Part shown: positions 6,850 to 20,096 of the stretch, piece after piece
Position numbering within the stretch: the stretch's first letter is position 1
Layout: every line of letters starts with the position of its first letter
Assembly (NCBI RefSeq): GCF_900115095.1
Contig: NZ_FOVH01000010.1
Span: forward strand, 310,001 to 374,000
DNA from: Actinomadura madurae
GTDB lineage: Bacteria > Actinomycetota > Actinomycetes > Streptosporangiales > Streptosporangiaceae
DNA: 64,000 nucleotides
Direction: 5' to 3'
The notes under the pieces: model-generated
Seen by the model: only the letters and a program-made list of their open reading frames with translations
What the model was told of the DNA's origin: nothing
The model's database searches: none
Made by a program: the position numbers and the translations under genes

Positions 6850-7647
6850 ATGGCCATGACCGACGCACCCGTCCCGGTCCGCTCACCGCTCCCGCAGAGC
6901 CTCGCCGGCCGCACGGCGGTGATCCTCGGCGGCAGCTCCGGCATCGGCCTGGCCGCGGGGGAGCTGCTCGCCTCGGCCGGGGCGCGGATCGTGCTCGCGG
7001 GCCGCGACAAGGAGCGCCTGGACGCCGCCGTGGCGCGCGTGACCGCGGCCGGGACGGGCGCCGAGGTGTCCGGCACGGCGGCCGACGTCGCCGACGAGAG
7101 CGCGCTGGAGGAGGTCTTCGAGCGCGCCGGCACGGTCGACCACGTACTGGTGACGGCCGGGCGCCCGGCCGGGATGGGCCCGGTCGCCGGGCTCACCCGG
7201 GACACCGCCGGGACCACCGTCGAGGCGCCGGCGTGGGCGGCGCTCACCGCGGCGCGCGCCGCCGTCCCGCGCATGCCCCCGGGCGGGTCGATCACGCTGA
7301 CCTCGGGCATCCTCGTCGCGCGTCCGCGGCCGGGCATGTCCGCGCCGCTCGCCGCGGTCGGCGCGGTCGAGGCGCTCACCCGCGCGCTGGCGGTCGAGCT
7401 CGCGCCCTCCCGCCTCCGGGTCAACGCGATCCGTTTCGGGGCGTTCGACACTCCGCTGCTGCGGGGTCTCTACGGAGCCGCCGCCGGCGCGGAGGGCGAC
7501 GCGGCGATGGCCGAGGCGGGCGGGGACATGCCGCTCGGACGGTTCGGGACGGCCGAGGAGGCCGCCTCCGCCGCCCTCTTCCTCATGGCCAACGCCTACA
7601 TGAGCGGAGAGATCCTCACGATCGACGGCGGCCAGTCCCTCGCCTGA
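6850..7647 (+). CDS. SDR-fold protein lacking the catalytic Tyr-Lys
   Basis: A 265-aa short-chain dehydrogenase/reductase-fold protein. The nucleotide-binding motif GGSSGIG and the terminal NAYMSGEILTIDGG are clear, and the catalytic-region Ser is kept (SITLTSG). Aligning MSAPLAAVGAVEALTRALAVELAP with the usual SAYSASKAAxEALTRxLAVELAP puts Pro where the Tyr should be and Val where the Lys should be, so the YxxxK pair is missing. It may be a non-catalytic binder or use another mechanism. The ATG at 6850 has GGAGGA 6 nt upstream; the ATG at 6856 is less well placed. It is controlled, by inference, by the divergent TetR. Confidence 0.82.
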   Translation: MAMTDAPVPVRSPLPQSLAGRTAVILGGSSGIGLAAGELLASAGARIVLAGRDKERLDAAVARVTAAGTGAEVSGTAADVADESALEEVFERAGTVDHVLVTAGRPAGMGPVAGLTRDTAGTTVEAPAWAALTAARAAVPRMPPGGSITLTSGILVARPRPGMSAPLAAVGAVEALTRALAVELAPSRLRVNAIRFGAFDTPLLRGLYGAAAGAEGDAAMAEAGGDMPLGRFGTAEEAASAALFLMANAYMSGEILTIDGGQSLA

Positions 7648-7673
7648 GCCCAGTCCCCACCTAGAACAGGGGA

Positions 7674-7708
7674 GGGCCCCTGACCGGCGTCCAGGTGGTC
7701 AGGGGCCC
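7674..7708. terminator. Bidirectional hairpin terminator
   Basis: GGGCCCCTGACC (7674-7685) is perfectly complementary to GGTCAGGGGCCC (7697-7708), with an 11-nt loop. It lies between the convergent SDR and chitinase genes and serves both. No T-run follows. Confidence 0.7.
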
Positions 7709-7757
7709 GAGGTCCCGGCTGTCTGAGGGGCTGGGAGTTCCCCTTCCTGCGAACAGC

Positions 7758-9587
<1,830 letters not shown>

Positions 9588-9634
9588 GATTCTCCGTTCG
9601 GTCCGGCCCCCGAAGCAAACAGGAATCCCCGCTC

Positions 9635-9661
9635 AATTCTTAGGAAAGTTTCCTAAGAATT
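9635..9661. promoter_or_regulatory. Palindromic operator upstream of chitinase
   Basis: AATTCTTAGGAAA (9635-9647) is followed, after one G, by its exact reverse complement (9649-9661), giving 13-bp arms. It is strikingly AT-rich against the background and lies 48 nt upstream of the chitinase start. The core GGAAA-G-TTTCC resembles operators I recall upstream of actinomycete chitosanase genes controlled by ROK-type repressors (CsnR). That resemblance is from memory and needs checking. Confidence 0.65.
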
Positions 9662-9781
9662 GGCCAGATCGTAACCGGGCCGGACGGCGCCGACAAGGCC
9701 TGGTGGCGGGCCCGCGGGCGTCCGGGGGAGTGGTCTAAGCGGCTGCCTGGACTCGTACGGTCATCGGACGCGAAAGATTTT

Positions 9782-10252
9782 TCACGGCGTCCCGAACCAG
9801 CCGGGCATGTCGAGGCGCCACAGGTCCGCGGGGGTCATCCTGCGGAGATCGTCCTCCAGGGCCGACATGCGGTCCGCGCCGAGCCGCCGGGCCCAGTCGG
9901 CCCGGATCCGGTCGAAGATGCGCGCGGAGCGGGCGAGCGCGTCCACGCCCCGCCCGGTCAGCCGGACGATCTTGCGCCGCGCGTCCCGCGGGTCGGCGGC
10001 GCGCTCGACGTACCCGGACCGCTCCAGCGAATCGACCATCTTGCCCGCGGCCTGCTTGGACACCCCGAGCCGGCGGCCGAGCTCCACGGCCGTCGTGCCG
10101 TCCGGGCCGATGGCCTGGAAGACGAAGCCGTGCATCGGCCGCAGCTCGGGGTGCCCCTCGCGGGCCAGCTCGGCGTGCAGCTCGTCGATGATCACGCGGA
10201 AGGCGAGGAACAGCCGCAGCGGCAGCTCGAAGCCGGGAGGCTCGCTTGACAT
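9782..10252 (-). CDS. MarR-family transcriptional regulator
   Basis: A 156-aa winged-helix regulator: dimerisation helices at both ends and the HTH TTAVELGRRLGVSKQAAGKMVDSLERSGYVERAADPRDARRKIVRLTGRG, where DPRDARRKIV is the typical MarR wing. The ATG at 10252 is chosen because GAGG lies about 9 nt upstream; the ATG at 10267 has a poorer site. It is divergent from the cupin gene and very probably represses both through the repeats in the 60-bp gap. The ligand is unknown. Confidence 0.9.
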   Translation of the reverse strand: MSSEPPGFELPLRLFLAFRVIIDELHAELAREGHPELRPMHGFVFQAIGPDGTTAVELGRRLGVSKQAAGKMVDSLERSGYVERAADPRDARRKIVRLTGRGVDALARSARIFDRIRADWARRLGADRMSALEDDLRRMTPADLWRLDMPGWFGTP

Positions 10253-10275
10253 AAAAGACAACCTCATTGACTATA

Positions 10276-10294
10276 TGGACAACCTTGTTGTCCA
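10276..10294. promoter_or_regulatory. Candidate MarR operator
   Basis: TGGACAA (10276-10282) and TTGTCCA (10288-10294) form a perfect inverted repeat with a 5-nt spacer. A second partial copy of the half-site (GACAACCT) lies at 10257-10264. The site sits between the MarR start and the cupin start at 10313. Confidence 0.5.
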
Positions 10295-10312
10295 ACTTAG
10301 GGGATCGGGACC

Positions 10313-10729
10313 ATGACGCTCGTCCGCAATGCCGAGAGCCGCCGCACCGAGACGCCCAACGGCGTGATGACCACCTTCGCGACGCCGACCCAGGGAGGCA
10401 CCGGCGGCATCGCCGTCTGGCGCGTCGACATGGCGCCCGGCAAGACGGGTCCGCGGCACGCCTTCGACACCGAGCAGGTGTGGACGTTCCTGGACGGCGC
10501 GGCGACCGTCGACCTGGACGGCCGCACGCTGCAGGCGCGGCCCGGCGACACCGTCGTCCTGCCCGCCGACGCGCCGCGCCGGATGACGGCCGGCGACTCC
10601 GGATTCACCGCCGTGGTCGCCGCCCACGCCGGCTGCCTCGCCTACGACCCGGACGCCGTCGTCGACCCGGAGAAGTGCGCGATCGCGCCGCAGGGGGACG
10701 AGCGGATCGTCCCGCCGTGGGCGCGGTGA
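10313..10729 (+). CDS. Small cupin-domain protein
   Basis: A 138-aa single-domain cupin. The beta-barrel motifs are PGKTGPRHAFDTEQVWTFLDGAATVDLDGRTLQARPGDTVVLPADAPRRM in loose form. The usual metal-binding HxH...E set is reduced to one His and Glu/Gln positions (RHAFDTEQVW), so metal binding is uncertain. It probably binds a small molecule or acts as an isomerase- or dioxygenase-like enzyme; neither can be decided here. It is divergent from marR and convergent with the response regulator gene. Confidence 0.8.
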   Translation: MTLVRNAESRRTETPNGVMTTFATPTQGGTGGIAVWRVDMAPGKTGPRHAFDTEQVWTFLDGAATVDLDGRTLQARPGDTVVLPADAPRRMTAGDSGFTAVVAAHAGCLAYDPDAVVDPEKCAIAPQGDERIVPPWAR

Positions 10730-10766
10730 CCGAGCGCCGCCGAAGGTGATCAGGCCGCCGGGGTGA

Positions 10767-11411
10767 TCAGGCGCCCAGGTACGCCAGGACGGCGAGGACG
10801 CGGCGGTTGTCGTCCTCCGACTGCGGCAGCCCGAGCTTGCCGAAGATGCTGTTGGTGTGCTTGCTGATCGCCTTCTCGGTGACGAACAGCTTCGCGGCGA
10901 TCGCGGCGTTCGACCGCCCCTCCGCCATCAGCCCGAGCACCTCCCGCTCGCGGGGCGTCAGCCGCTGCAGCGGCTCCTCGCGGGCGTGCCGGGTGAGCAG
11001 CTGGGACACCACGTCCGGGTCGAGGGCGGTGCCGCCGTCCGCGACCCGGCGCACCGCCTCCACGAACACCTTGACGTCCGACACGCGGTCCTTCAGCAGG
11101 TAGCCGATGCCGCCCGTGCTGTCGGACAGCAGCTCCCGCGCGTACAGCTGCTCCACGTGCTGCGACAGCACCAGCACCGGCAGCCCCGGAATCTGTTCGC
11201 GGGCCTCCAGCGCGGCCTTCAGGCCTTCGTCGGTGAACGTCGGCGGGAGCCGGACGTCCACCACCGCGACGTCCGGGCGGTGCGTGGTCAGCGCCCGCAG
11301 CAGGGACGGCCCGTTGTCCACCGCCTCCACGACGTCGAATTGGAACGCGCCGAGCAGGCGGATCAGCCCGTCTCTGAGGAGGGCGAGATCTTCGGCGATG
11401 ACAACGCGCAA
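10767..11411 (-). CDS. NarL/LuxR-type response regulator
   Basis: A 214-aa response regulator. The receiver domain begins VVIAEDLALLRDGLIRLL, with phosphoacceptor Asp in VAVVDVRLPP and conserved Lys in GYLLKDRV. The C-terminal LuxR HTH is LTPREREVLGLMAEGRSNAAIAAKLFVTEKAISKHTNSIFGKLGL. The start is the TTG at 11411, because GGAG lies 7 nt upstream. It overlaps the 3' end of the partner kinase gene by 49 nt, so the two are co-transcribed and probably translationally coupled. Its target genes are not evident. Confidence 0.9.
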   Translation of the reverse strand: MRVVIAEDLALLRDGLIRLLGAFQFDVVEAVDNGPSLLRALTTHRPDVAVVDVRLPPTFTDEGLKAALEAREQIPGLPVLVLSQHVEQLYARELLSDSTGGIGYLLKDRVSDVKVFVEAVRRVADGGTALDPDVVSQLLTRHAREEPLQRLTPREREVLGLMAEGRSNAAIAAKLFVTEKAISKHTNSIFGKLGLPQSEDDNRRVLAVLAYLGA

Positions 11412-12649
11412 GGCAGCTCCATGGTCACGACGGTCGGCCCGCCGGGCGGGCTCGTCACGGCCATGGTCCCATCGAACGCCGCGAGCCTGCGCTCGATCCC
11501 GCGCATGCCGCTCCCGTGCGCGGGGTCGGCGCCGCCGGTCCCATCGTCCCCGATGATCATGAGCAGCCGGTCGCCGGTGTGCTCGATCTGGAGCCAGGCC
11601 CGCCGCGCCGCCGAGTGCTTGACCACGTTGGCGAGCATCTCCGCCACCGCGAAGTACGCCGCCGACTCGACCGGCGCCTCGGCACGCCCGGGCACGTCGA
11701 CCCGGACGTCCACGGGCAGCGGCAGGGTCAGCGCGAGGGCGCGCACGGCCCCGTCCAGGCCGCGCTCGGCGAGCACCGGCGGATGGATGCCGCGGACCAG
11801 GTCGCGCAGCTCCGTGAGCGCGCTCCCGCTGGCCTCGCGCGCCTCGGCCAGCAGCTTCTGCGCGGTCTCGGGGTCGTGCTTCATCATCTCCTCGGCGAGC
11901 CCGATGTTCATGCTCAGCGCGACGAGCCGGGCCTGCGCGCCGTCGTGCAGGTCCCGCTCGATGCGGCGCAGCTCGGCGGCGGAGGCGTCCACGGTGTCCG
12001 ACCTGGTCTCGGTGAGCCGCTGGACGCGCTCGGTCAAGGCGCCCTTCGTCGGCGCGAGCAGCGACCGGGAGAACAGAGCGTGCGCCTTCACGAACATCGG
12101 CCCCAACGGAACGGACGCCACGGTCAACCCCGCACCCAGCACGATCGAGCCGACGATGCCGATGACCCCGTAATCGCTCAGCATCCAGAACGGCCCCCAC
12201 CCGAAGTCGGCGACCATCGCCACCCAGGGCGCGACGAGAACGCCCTCCAGCCCGTAGATCGTCGTCCCGGCGGCCAGCACGCCGAGGACGAGCGCGACCG
12301 GCACGTTCAGCAGCGTCCACAACAGGTCACGCCAGGACGCCGGATCGCCGAGCATCCACCCCAGCCGCTTGAACGGTCCCGCCCCGCGCGGCTCAGGCCG
12401 GTACGGGAGGGGGATCGTCACGCCCGACCACTCCGCCGCCCACGCGCGCTGCTGGTTGGCGATCGACCGGATCGCCTGGAACACCACCGGCGTGAGCACG
12501 ATCCCCGCGCCGAGCGGGATGAAAGCGATCGACAGCACGGCCAAGATGAAAAGCGGCAGGTTCACCGTGTACGCCAGCACGATCTGGACGATCCCGCGGA
12601 CGACGCTGAGGACGATGCGGCGCCCGTAACCGCGGAGCTGCTCGCTCAC
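11363..12649 (-). CDS. NarL-type sensor histidine kinase with membrane sensor domain
   Basis: A 428-aa sensor kinase. The N-terminal half has four or so hydrophobic segments (PLFILAVLSIAFIPLGAGIVL, ALVLGVLAAG, GIVGSIVLGAG) in the pattern of the actinobacterial 'putative sensor' domain. It is followed by the HisKA_3 dimerisation region, with phosphoacceptor His in RIERDLHDGAQARLVALS, and a HATPase domain (ANVVKH, GDDGTGG, GSGMRGIERR). The GTG at 12649 is chosen since GGAGG lies 5 nt upstream. It pairs with the overlapping response regulator. The signal is unknown. Confidence 0.9.
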   Translation of the reverse strand: MSEQLRGYGRRIVLSVVRGIVQIVLAYTVNLPLFILAVLSIAFIPLGAGIVLTPVVFQAIRSIANQQRAWAAEWSGVTIPLPYRPEPRGAGPFKRLGWMLGDPASWRDLLWTLLNVPVALVLGVLAAGTTIYGLEGVLVAPWVAMVADFGWGPFWMLSDYGVIGIVGSIVLGAGLTVASVPLGPMFVKAHALFSRSLLAPTKGALTERVQRLTETRSDTVDASAAELRRIERDLHDGAQARLVALSMNIGLAEEMMKHDPETAQKLLAEAREASGSALTELRDLVRGIHPPVLAERGLDGAVRALALTLPLPVDVRVDVPGRAEAPVESAAYFAVAEMLANVVKHSAARRAWLQIEHTGDRLLMIIGDDGTGGADPAHGSGMRGIERRLAAFDGTMAVTSPPGGPTVVTMELPCALSSPKISPSSETG

Positions 12650-12851
12650 CTGATCCTCCAAGAAATCGCCATGACCGTGGACGTCCCCCCATTCTGGACG
12701 TTGGCGTGCGAGGGCTCGGTGGTGTTAGACCCCCTCTTCCGCCCGCGGCGGGTGGGGTTAGGCCTACCGTCCTCGGGCGGCGACAAGACAACCGGCCCCG
12801 TTCCCTGCACAATGCACTGGCGACATCCAGGGGAGAAAGCGAATCCAAGCT

Positions 12852-15347
<2,496 letters not shown>

Positions 15348-15359
15348 GCCGGAGGCGCG

Positions 15360-16535
15360 CTACTCGCCGAAGCCGCGCCACCGTCCGTCGGAGCCCGTCT
15401 CGGTCGGGCTCTGCGGACGGATGGGCCGCCGCGGGTGCGGCGGCTCGGCGCGGCGCGGCGAACCCTCCGGGGGGTCGTACGGGCCCTGCCCGAGCCGGTC
15501 CTGCCCGAGCGGCGAACGCGGCGGCGGCACCTGCGGCTGCGCCCGCCCGACCTCGGCCGCATCGGCGAACTGCGGCCCGCCGAGCACGGGCCCGCCGATG
15601 GACGAGGTCCCGAACGGGTCGGCGGAGGCGGACGCCTCGGCCGACCTCGCGCGGGACGGGTCGTCCGGCTCCTCCGGGATCGGCCGGTGCCGCGGGAACT
15701 GCAGGACGGCGATCGCGCCCAGCGCCAGCGCGCCGAGCCGCATCGCGGAGTGCGCCGCGTCCTGCGGCCACGGTTCCCCGTAGAGGAAGGTCCCCATGGT
15801 CAGCAGGTAGGTCTTGGCGGCGACCGTCATCACGGTGGCCACGATCGACACCCGGCACCGCTGGAACGCCATGACCATGATCCCGAACCCGATGGCCGCC
15901 GCCAGGACGGTCAGGTACGGCCAGGCCGTCGCGGCGATCTGCGGGCTGGACGCGTGCGCGTCGTCGCTCCACCCCTTGATCGCGAGCTCCGCGGTGCCCA
16001 CCGGAAACCCGGAGCTCAGCCCGTAGGCGATCCCGGTGATCGGGCGGGCGTGCCGGCCGTCCGGCCGGTGGTCGCCGAGGACGAGGATCAGCATCGGCAC
16101 CGCGACCGCCGGCGCGACCACCACCGCGATCTTCCACAGCGGCGCGTCCGCCGAGCTGATCGGCTCGCTCCCGCTGAGCGACCCGGTCAGCAGCAGGATC
16201 GCCGCGCCGATCAGCAGCAGGCTGAGCCACTCGCGCCCGGTCAGCCGCTCGCCGAAGAAGACCAGCGCGATGAGCAGCAGCGGGACGACGCCGGACATGA
16301 AGATCGGGACGGCGGTGGACAGCGGCAGGTTCCGCAGCGCGATGATCTGCAGCGTGAGCCCGCCGAGCACGAACCCGAGCGCGATGAGGAAGATCCAGTT
16401 GCTCACGATCGACCAGATCATGTGCGGGATGCGGTTGCCCCGTACAGGCGGCATCCGGTCCGCCGCCAGTTTGAAGACGGCGAACCCGAGGTAGTAGAGA
16501 CCGGTCGCACTGAAGGCCGCGGCTATCCCGTTCAT
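15360..16535 (-). CDS. EamA/DMT-family membrane transporter
   Basis: A 391-aa drug/metabolite-transporter-like protein with about ten hydrophobic helices arranged as two EamA repeats. The first includes PLSTAVPIFMSGVVPLLLIALVFFGERLTGREW, a motif seen in EamA proteins. The last about 110 residues are a proline- and charge-rich, probably cytoplasmic tail (GGPVLGGPQFADAAEVGRAQ to the end), unusual in length for the family. It is convergent with tex, with a 12-nt gap. The substrate is unknown. Confidence 0.85.
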   Translation of the reverse strand: MNGIAAAFSATGLYYLGFAVFKLAADRMPPVRGNRIPHMIWSIVSNWIFLIALGFVLGGLTLQIIALRNLPLSTAVPIFMSGVVPLLLIALVFFGERLTGREWLSLLLIGAAILLLTGSLSGSEPISSADAPLWKIAVVVAPAVAVPMLILVLGDHRPDGRHARPITGIAYGLSSGFPVGTAELAIKGWSDDAHASSPQIAATAWPYLTVLAAAIGFGIMVMAFQRCRVSIVATVMTVAAKTYLLTMGTFLYGEPWPQDAAHSAMRLGALALGAIAVLQFPRHRPIPEEPDDPSRARSAEASASADPFGTSSIGGPVLGGPQFADAAEVGRAQPQVPPPRSPLGQDRLGQGPYDPPEGSPRRAEPPHPRRPIRPQSPTETGSDGRWRGFGE

Positions 16536-16588
16536 CCCGGACGAGTATGGGGGCTGGGATCCCTTATGTCACTGCCTGTGCGGCACCG

Positions 16589-16616
16589 TTGACGCGATTC
16601 GCCGGTCTTGTAGGCG
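16589..16616 (+). promoter_or_regulatory. Possible tig promoter
   Basis: TTGACG (16589-16594) and TAGGCG (16611-16616), spaced 16 nt, resemble vegetative sigma-70-type elements. A second -10-like TAGACT is at 16648-16653. Both lie in the 295-nt gap upstream of tig, in which I see no gene and no tRNA. Confidence 0.35.
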
Positions 16617-16830
16617 TCCGATGTCCGCAGCCGGGGCCGCGACCCCATAGACTTGGCGCGCGAAGGCGCGGAGCCGTATCTCGGCGTGCCCGCGCCGCTG
16701 AGAGACTGACCGGCCGATGAGCACCGGCGCAGCCCGCTGCGCGCAGGCCGAGGGGCTCGCAGGCAGAAGAGGAAGAGCACGCGTCGAACGCCGCGGCCGA
16801 GACAGCGCCCGATCAAGGAGACCGACCCCA

Positions 16831-18330
16831 GTGAAGACCGATGTCGAGGAGCTGACCCCCACGCGGGTCAAGCTCACCGTCGAGGTTCCGTTCGACGAGC
16901 TCAAGCCGAACCTCGACAAGGCGTACAAGGAGATCTCCCAGCAGGTGCGGATCAAGGGCTTCCGGCCCGGCAAGGTCCCCGCCCCGCTGATCGACAAGTA
17001 CGTCGGCCGGGGTGCGGTCCTGCAGGAGGCGGTCAACGACGCGCTTCCGGAACTGTACGGCCGCGCCGTCGAGGAGACCGAGATCTTCGTGCTCGGGCAG
17101 CCCGACGTCGAGGTGACCGAGCTGGAGGACGGCACCCAGTTCGCGTTCACCGCCGAGGTCGACATCCGGCCGAAGTTCGAGGTGCCCGACTACGACGGCC
17201 TGGAGGTCGTCGTGGACGACGCCGAGGTCACCGACGAGCAGGTCGAGGAGACCATCGGCAACCTGCGCGAGCGGTTCGCGTCCCTCACCGGCGCCGAGCG
17301 CGCCGCCGAGGAGGGCGACTTCGCCACCATCGACATGGCCGCGAAGATCGACGGCGAGGAGGTCGAGGACGCCTCCACCACCGGCTACTCCTACGAGGTC
17401 GGCAGCGGGTCGTCCGTCGAGGGCCTGGACGACGCCATCATCGGCCTGGCCGCGGGCGAGGAGACGACGTTCACCGGCACCCTGCCCGGCGGCGAGCGCG
17501 CCGGCGAGGAGGCCGAGATCACCGTCACCGTGCAGAGCGTCAAGGTGAAGAACCTGCCCGACCTGGACGACGAGTTCGCCCAGCTCGCCAGCGAGTTCGA
17601 CACGATCGAGGAGCTGCGCGAGGACGTCCGGACCCGGCTCGGCCGGCAGGTCAAGGTGCAGCAGCTGTCGGACGCGCGCGACAAGGCCCTCGAGGCGCTG
17701 CTGGAGAAGGTCGACATCCCGCTGCCCGACAAGGTCGTGGAGGAGGAGGTCGGCCGCCGCAACCAGCAGCTGGAGCAGCAGCTGCAGATGGCCGGCATGT
17801 CCAAGGAGGACTACCTCAAGGAAGAGGAGAAGACCGCCGAGGAGTTCGACGCCGAGGTCGCCGACGCCGCCCGGCTCGCGGTCAAGGGCGGGTTCGTCCT
17901 CGACCAGCTCGCCGTCCAGGAGGAGCTGGGCGTCGAGAACGAGGAGCTCAGCGAGTACGTCGTCACGCAGGCGATGCAGATGGGCGTCCAGCCGCAGCAG
18001 CTCGCCGAGTACCTCACGCAGAACAACCAGCTTCCGGCGATCGTGTCGGAGGTCCTGCGCAGCAAGGCGCTGAACCTCGTCGTCGAGCACGTCACCGTCA
18101 AGGACGAGTCCGGCAACGAGATCGACGTCGACGCCCTCCAGCGCGAGCTGAACGGCGAGACCGCCCAGGCCGAGGACGCCCAGGCCGAGGACGCCCAGGC
18201 CGAGGACGCCGAGAGCGCCGAGGACGCGGCTCCGGCGGAGACGGCCGAGGCCGCTGCTGAGGACCCCGCTGAGGACGCCCCGGCCGCCGAGGCGAAGGAC
18301 GAGCAGGACGCGAAGGACAAGGACGCCTGA
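16831..18330 (+). CDS. tig: Trigger factor (ribosome-associated chaperone)
   Basis: Binds nascent chains at the ribosome exit tunnel and has peptidyl-prolyl isomerase activity. The 499-aa protein shows the ribosome-binding signature GFRPGKVP near residue 48. It has an FKBP-type PPIase domain ([18 protein letters not shown]... [14 protein letters not shown]) and a long helical C-terminal domain. It ends in an acidic Ala/Glu/Asp tail with three AQAED repeats, typical of actinobacterial trigger factors. The GTG at 16831 has AAGGAG 10 nt upstream. It precedes clpP1-clpP2-clpX, grouping folding and ATP-dependent proteolysis. Confidence 0.97.
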   Translation: MKTDVEELTPTRVKLTVEVPFDELKPNLDKAYKEISQQVRIKGFRPGKVPAPLIDKYVGRGAVLQEAVNDALPELYGRAVEETEIFVLGQPDVEVTELEDGTQFAFTAEVDIRPKFEVPDYDGLEVVVDDAEVTDEQVEETIGNLRERFASLTGAERAAEEGDFATIDMAAKIDGEEVEDASTTGYSYEVGSGSSVEGLDDAIIGLAAGEETTFTGTLPGGERAGEEAEITVTVQSVKVKNLPDLDDEFAQLASEFDTIEELREDVRTRLGRQVKVQQLSDARDKALEALLEKVDIPLPDKVVEEEVGRRNQQLEQQLQMAGMSKEDYLKEEEKTAEEFDAEVADAARLAVKGGFVLDQLAVQEELGVENEELSEYVVTQAMQMGVQPQQLAEYLTQNNQLPAIVSEVLRSKALNLVVEHVTVKDESGNEIDVDALQRELNGETAQAEDAQAEDAQAEDAESAEDAAPAETAEAAAEDPAEDAPAAEAKDEQDAKDKDA

Positions 18331-18353
18331 GACGTCCTCCCGCGCACCGGGCC

Positions 18354-18392
18354 GCCCCGCATCCGTTCCCACGGGTGCGGGGCGTCCGTTTT
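18354..18392 (+). terminator. Rho-independent terminator of tig
   Basis: GCCCCGCATCCG (18354-18365) pairs with CGGGTGCGGGGC (18372-18383) around a 6-nt loop, and TTTT follows at 18389-18392. It separates tig from the clpP operon. Confidence 0.8.
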
Positions 18393-18411
18393 GGGTGCGG
18401 TGTACCGGGTG

Positions 18412-18497
18412 TCGCGCGGGCGAAGATCGTCCGGAACGCGAGGGTCGGCCGGGCCGCCCGGGGTACGCCCCTGGCGAAAAGCCGGGTCCCCCGGCTT
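18412..18497 (+). promoter_or_regulatory. clpP1 upstream region: palindrome and leader hairpin
   Basis: TCGC-GCGG-GCGA (18412-18423) is a short palindrome in the position expected for a ClgR-type activator site, which controls clpP1P2 in several actinobacteria. The match to a ClgR consensus is not verified. AAGCCGGG-TCC-CCCGGCTT (18479-18497 with 3-nt loop) is a compact hairpin before the clpP1 start. Both are inferred regulatory elements. Confidence 0.35.
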
Positions 18498-18564
18498 AAC
18501 CGGGCCCCGCCGCGCGTTAATGTCCAATCATCCGAACCGAGTAAAAGGACCGGAGGAACACCCG

Positions 18565-19203
18565 GTGAGCATGCCTCCGACTTTCGACGAGTCGTCGCGG
18601 ATCCAGGCGCGGGTGGCCGAGGCGCCCCTGCTGCCTCTCGGCGACCAGCTGTTCCAGCGGCTGCTGCGCGAACGCATCGTCTTCCTCGGCCAGCAGGTCG
18701 ACGACGACATCGCCAACCGCATCTGCGCCGAGCTCCTGCTGCTGTCGGCCGAGGACGGCCGCCGCGACATCACGCTCTACATCAACTCGCCAGGCGGCTC
18801 CGTCACCGCCGGCATGGCGATCTACGACATCATGCAGTACGTCCCCAACGACATCGTCACGGTCGGGATGGGCCTCGCCGCGTCGATGGGCCAGTTCCTG
18901 CTCTGCGCGGGCACCCGGGGCAAGCGGTACGCCCTGCCGCACGCGCGGATCATGATGCACCAGCCGTCCGGCGGCATCGGCGGCACGGCCTCCGACATCA
19001 AGATCCAGGCCGAGCAGATGCTGTACGTCAAGAAGACGCTCGCCGAGAAGATCGCCGAGCACACCGGCCAGCACCTCGACCAGATCGAGCGCGACTCCGA
19101 CCGCGACCGCTGGTTCACCGCCGACGAGGCCAAGGACTACGGGTTCGTGGACCACGTGGTGCTCAGTGCCACCCAGGTGCCCTCCGAGGGCACCGTCTCT
19201 TGA
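18565..19203 (+). CDS. clpP1: ATP-dependent Clp protease proteolytic subunit 1
   Basis: Serine protease subunit of the ClpP1P2 barrel. The 212-aa protein contains [16 protein letters not shown], the nucleophile Ser in GLAASMGQF, the catalytic His in MMHQPSGG and the Asp in the [20 protein letters not shown] region. The start is the GTG at 18565, with GGAGG 8 nt upstream; the ATG six bases later is less well spaced. clpP2 follows after 26 nt and clpX after that, giving the usual actinobacterial arrangement in which two ClpP proteins form a mixed tetradecamer. Confidence 0.97.
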   Translation: MSMPPTFDESSRIQARVAEAPLLPLGDQLFQRLLRERIVFLGQQVDDDIANRICAELLLLSAEDGRRDITLYINSPGGSVTAGMAIYDIMQYVPNDIVTVGMGLAASMGQFLLCAGTRGKRYALPHARIMMHQPSGGIGGTASDIKIQAEQMLYVKKTLAEKIAEHTGQHLDQIERDSDRDRWFTADEAKDYGFVDHVVLSATQVPSEGTVS

Positions 19204-19229
19204 CGATCGACACTCATCGGAGGCACATC

Positions 19230-19925
19230 ATGAGCGACCTCATCCGACCCGGCTTCAGCGATATGGCCCGGCCCGGCGTGCAGGCGGGCGGCGGCCCGAC
19301 GCCGGTCGACAACCGCTACATCATTCCGTCGTTCGTCGAGCGCACCACGTACGGGGTCAAGGAGATGAACCCGTACAACAAGCTGTTCGAGGAGCGCATC
19401 ATCTTCCTCGGCGTGCAGATCGACGACGCGTCCGCCAACGACGTGATGGCCCAGCTGATCACGCTGGAGTCGATCGACCCCGACCGCGACATCAGCATCT
19501 ACATCAACTCGCCCGGCGGCTCGTTCACCGCCATGACGGCGATCTACGACACGATGCAGTTCGTCAAGCCGGACATCCAGACGGTGTGCATCGGCCAGGC
19601 CGCGTCCGCGGCCGCGGTCCTGCTCGCCGCCGGGACGCCGGGCAAGCGGGCGGCACTGCCCAACTCGCGGATCCTGATCCACCAGCCCGCGACCGAGGGC
19701 ACCTACGGACAGTCCAGCGACATCGAGATCCAGGCGCGCGAGATCATGCGCATCCGCGAGCTGCTGGAGAGCATCCTGGCCGAGCACAGCGGCCGGAGCA
19801 TCGACCAGGTCCGCCGCGACATCGAGCGCGACAAGATCCTCACGGCGGACGAGGCGAAGGACTACGGTCTCATCGACGACGTCTTCGCCAGCAGGAAGCG
19901 TAAGGCCGAGGTAGTGTCGTCCTGA
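19230..19925 (+). CDS. clpP2: ATP-dependent Clp protease proteolytic subunit 2
   Basis: Second ClpP subunit, 231 aa. It has a longer N terminus than ClpP1 ([22 protein letters not shown]), which in this group is processed. The catalytic Ser is in [14 protein letters not shown], the His in [10 protein letters not shown] and the Asp in [21 protein letters not shown]. The ATG at 19230 follows GGAGG by 6 nt. It is co-transcribed with clpP1, judging by the 26-nt gap. Confidence 0.97.
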   Translation: MSDLIRPGFSDMARPGVQAGGGPTPVDNRYIIPSFVERTTYGVKEMNPYNKLFEERIIFLGVQIDDASANDVMAQLITLESIDPDRDISIYINSPGGSFTAMTAIYDTMQFVKPDIQTVCIGQAASAAAVLLAAGTPGKRAALPNSRILIHQPATEGTYGQSSDIEIQAREIMRIRELLESILAEHSGRSIDQVRRDIERDKILTADEAKDYGLIDDVFASRKRKAEVVSS

Positions 19926-20096
19926 GACGGCACGAGGACGAGGGAGTCCCCCAGCCCGGTCGTCACACTTCCGGGCGAGGGGCTTTCCAAGTCCGCTGGA
20001 GGCGGTAACGTCGAACCAACGTCGTGAGCCTTCGGGACGCAACCAGCTGCGCCGCATTCTCCAAGGCGGACGGCCCCACGAAAAGGAGACGGTTGG

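Noticed and set aside
16560-16720. A tRNA-Leu expected upstream of tig by analogy with Streptomyces
   Set aside because: No cloverleaf or TTCGA-type T-arm is present in this gap.
18160-18230. Short tandem repeats resembling a repeat array
   Set aside because: These are three in-frame AQAED codon repeats in the acidic tail of trigger factor, not a CRISPR or an intergenic repeat.
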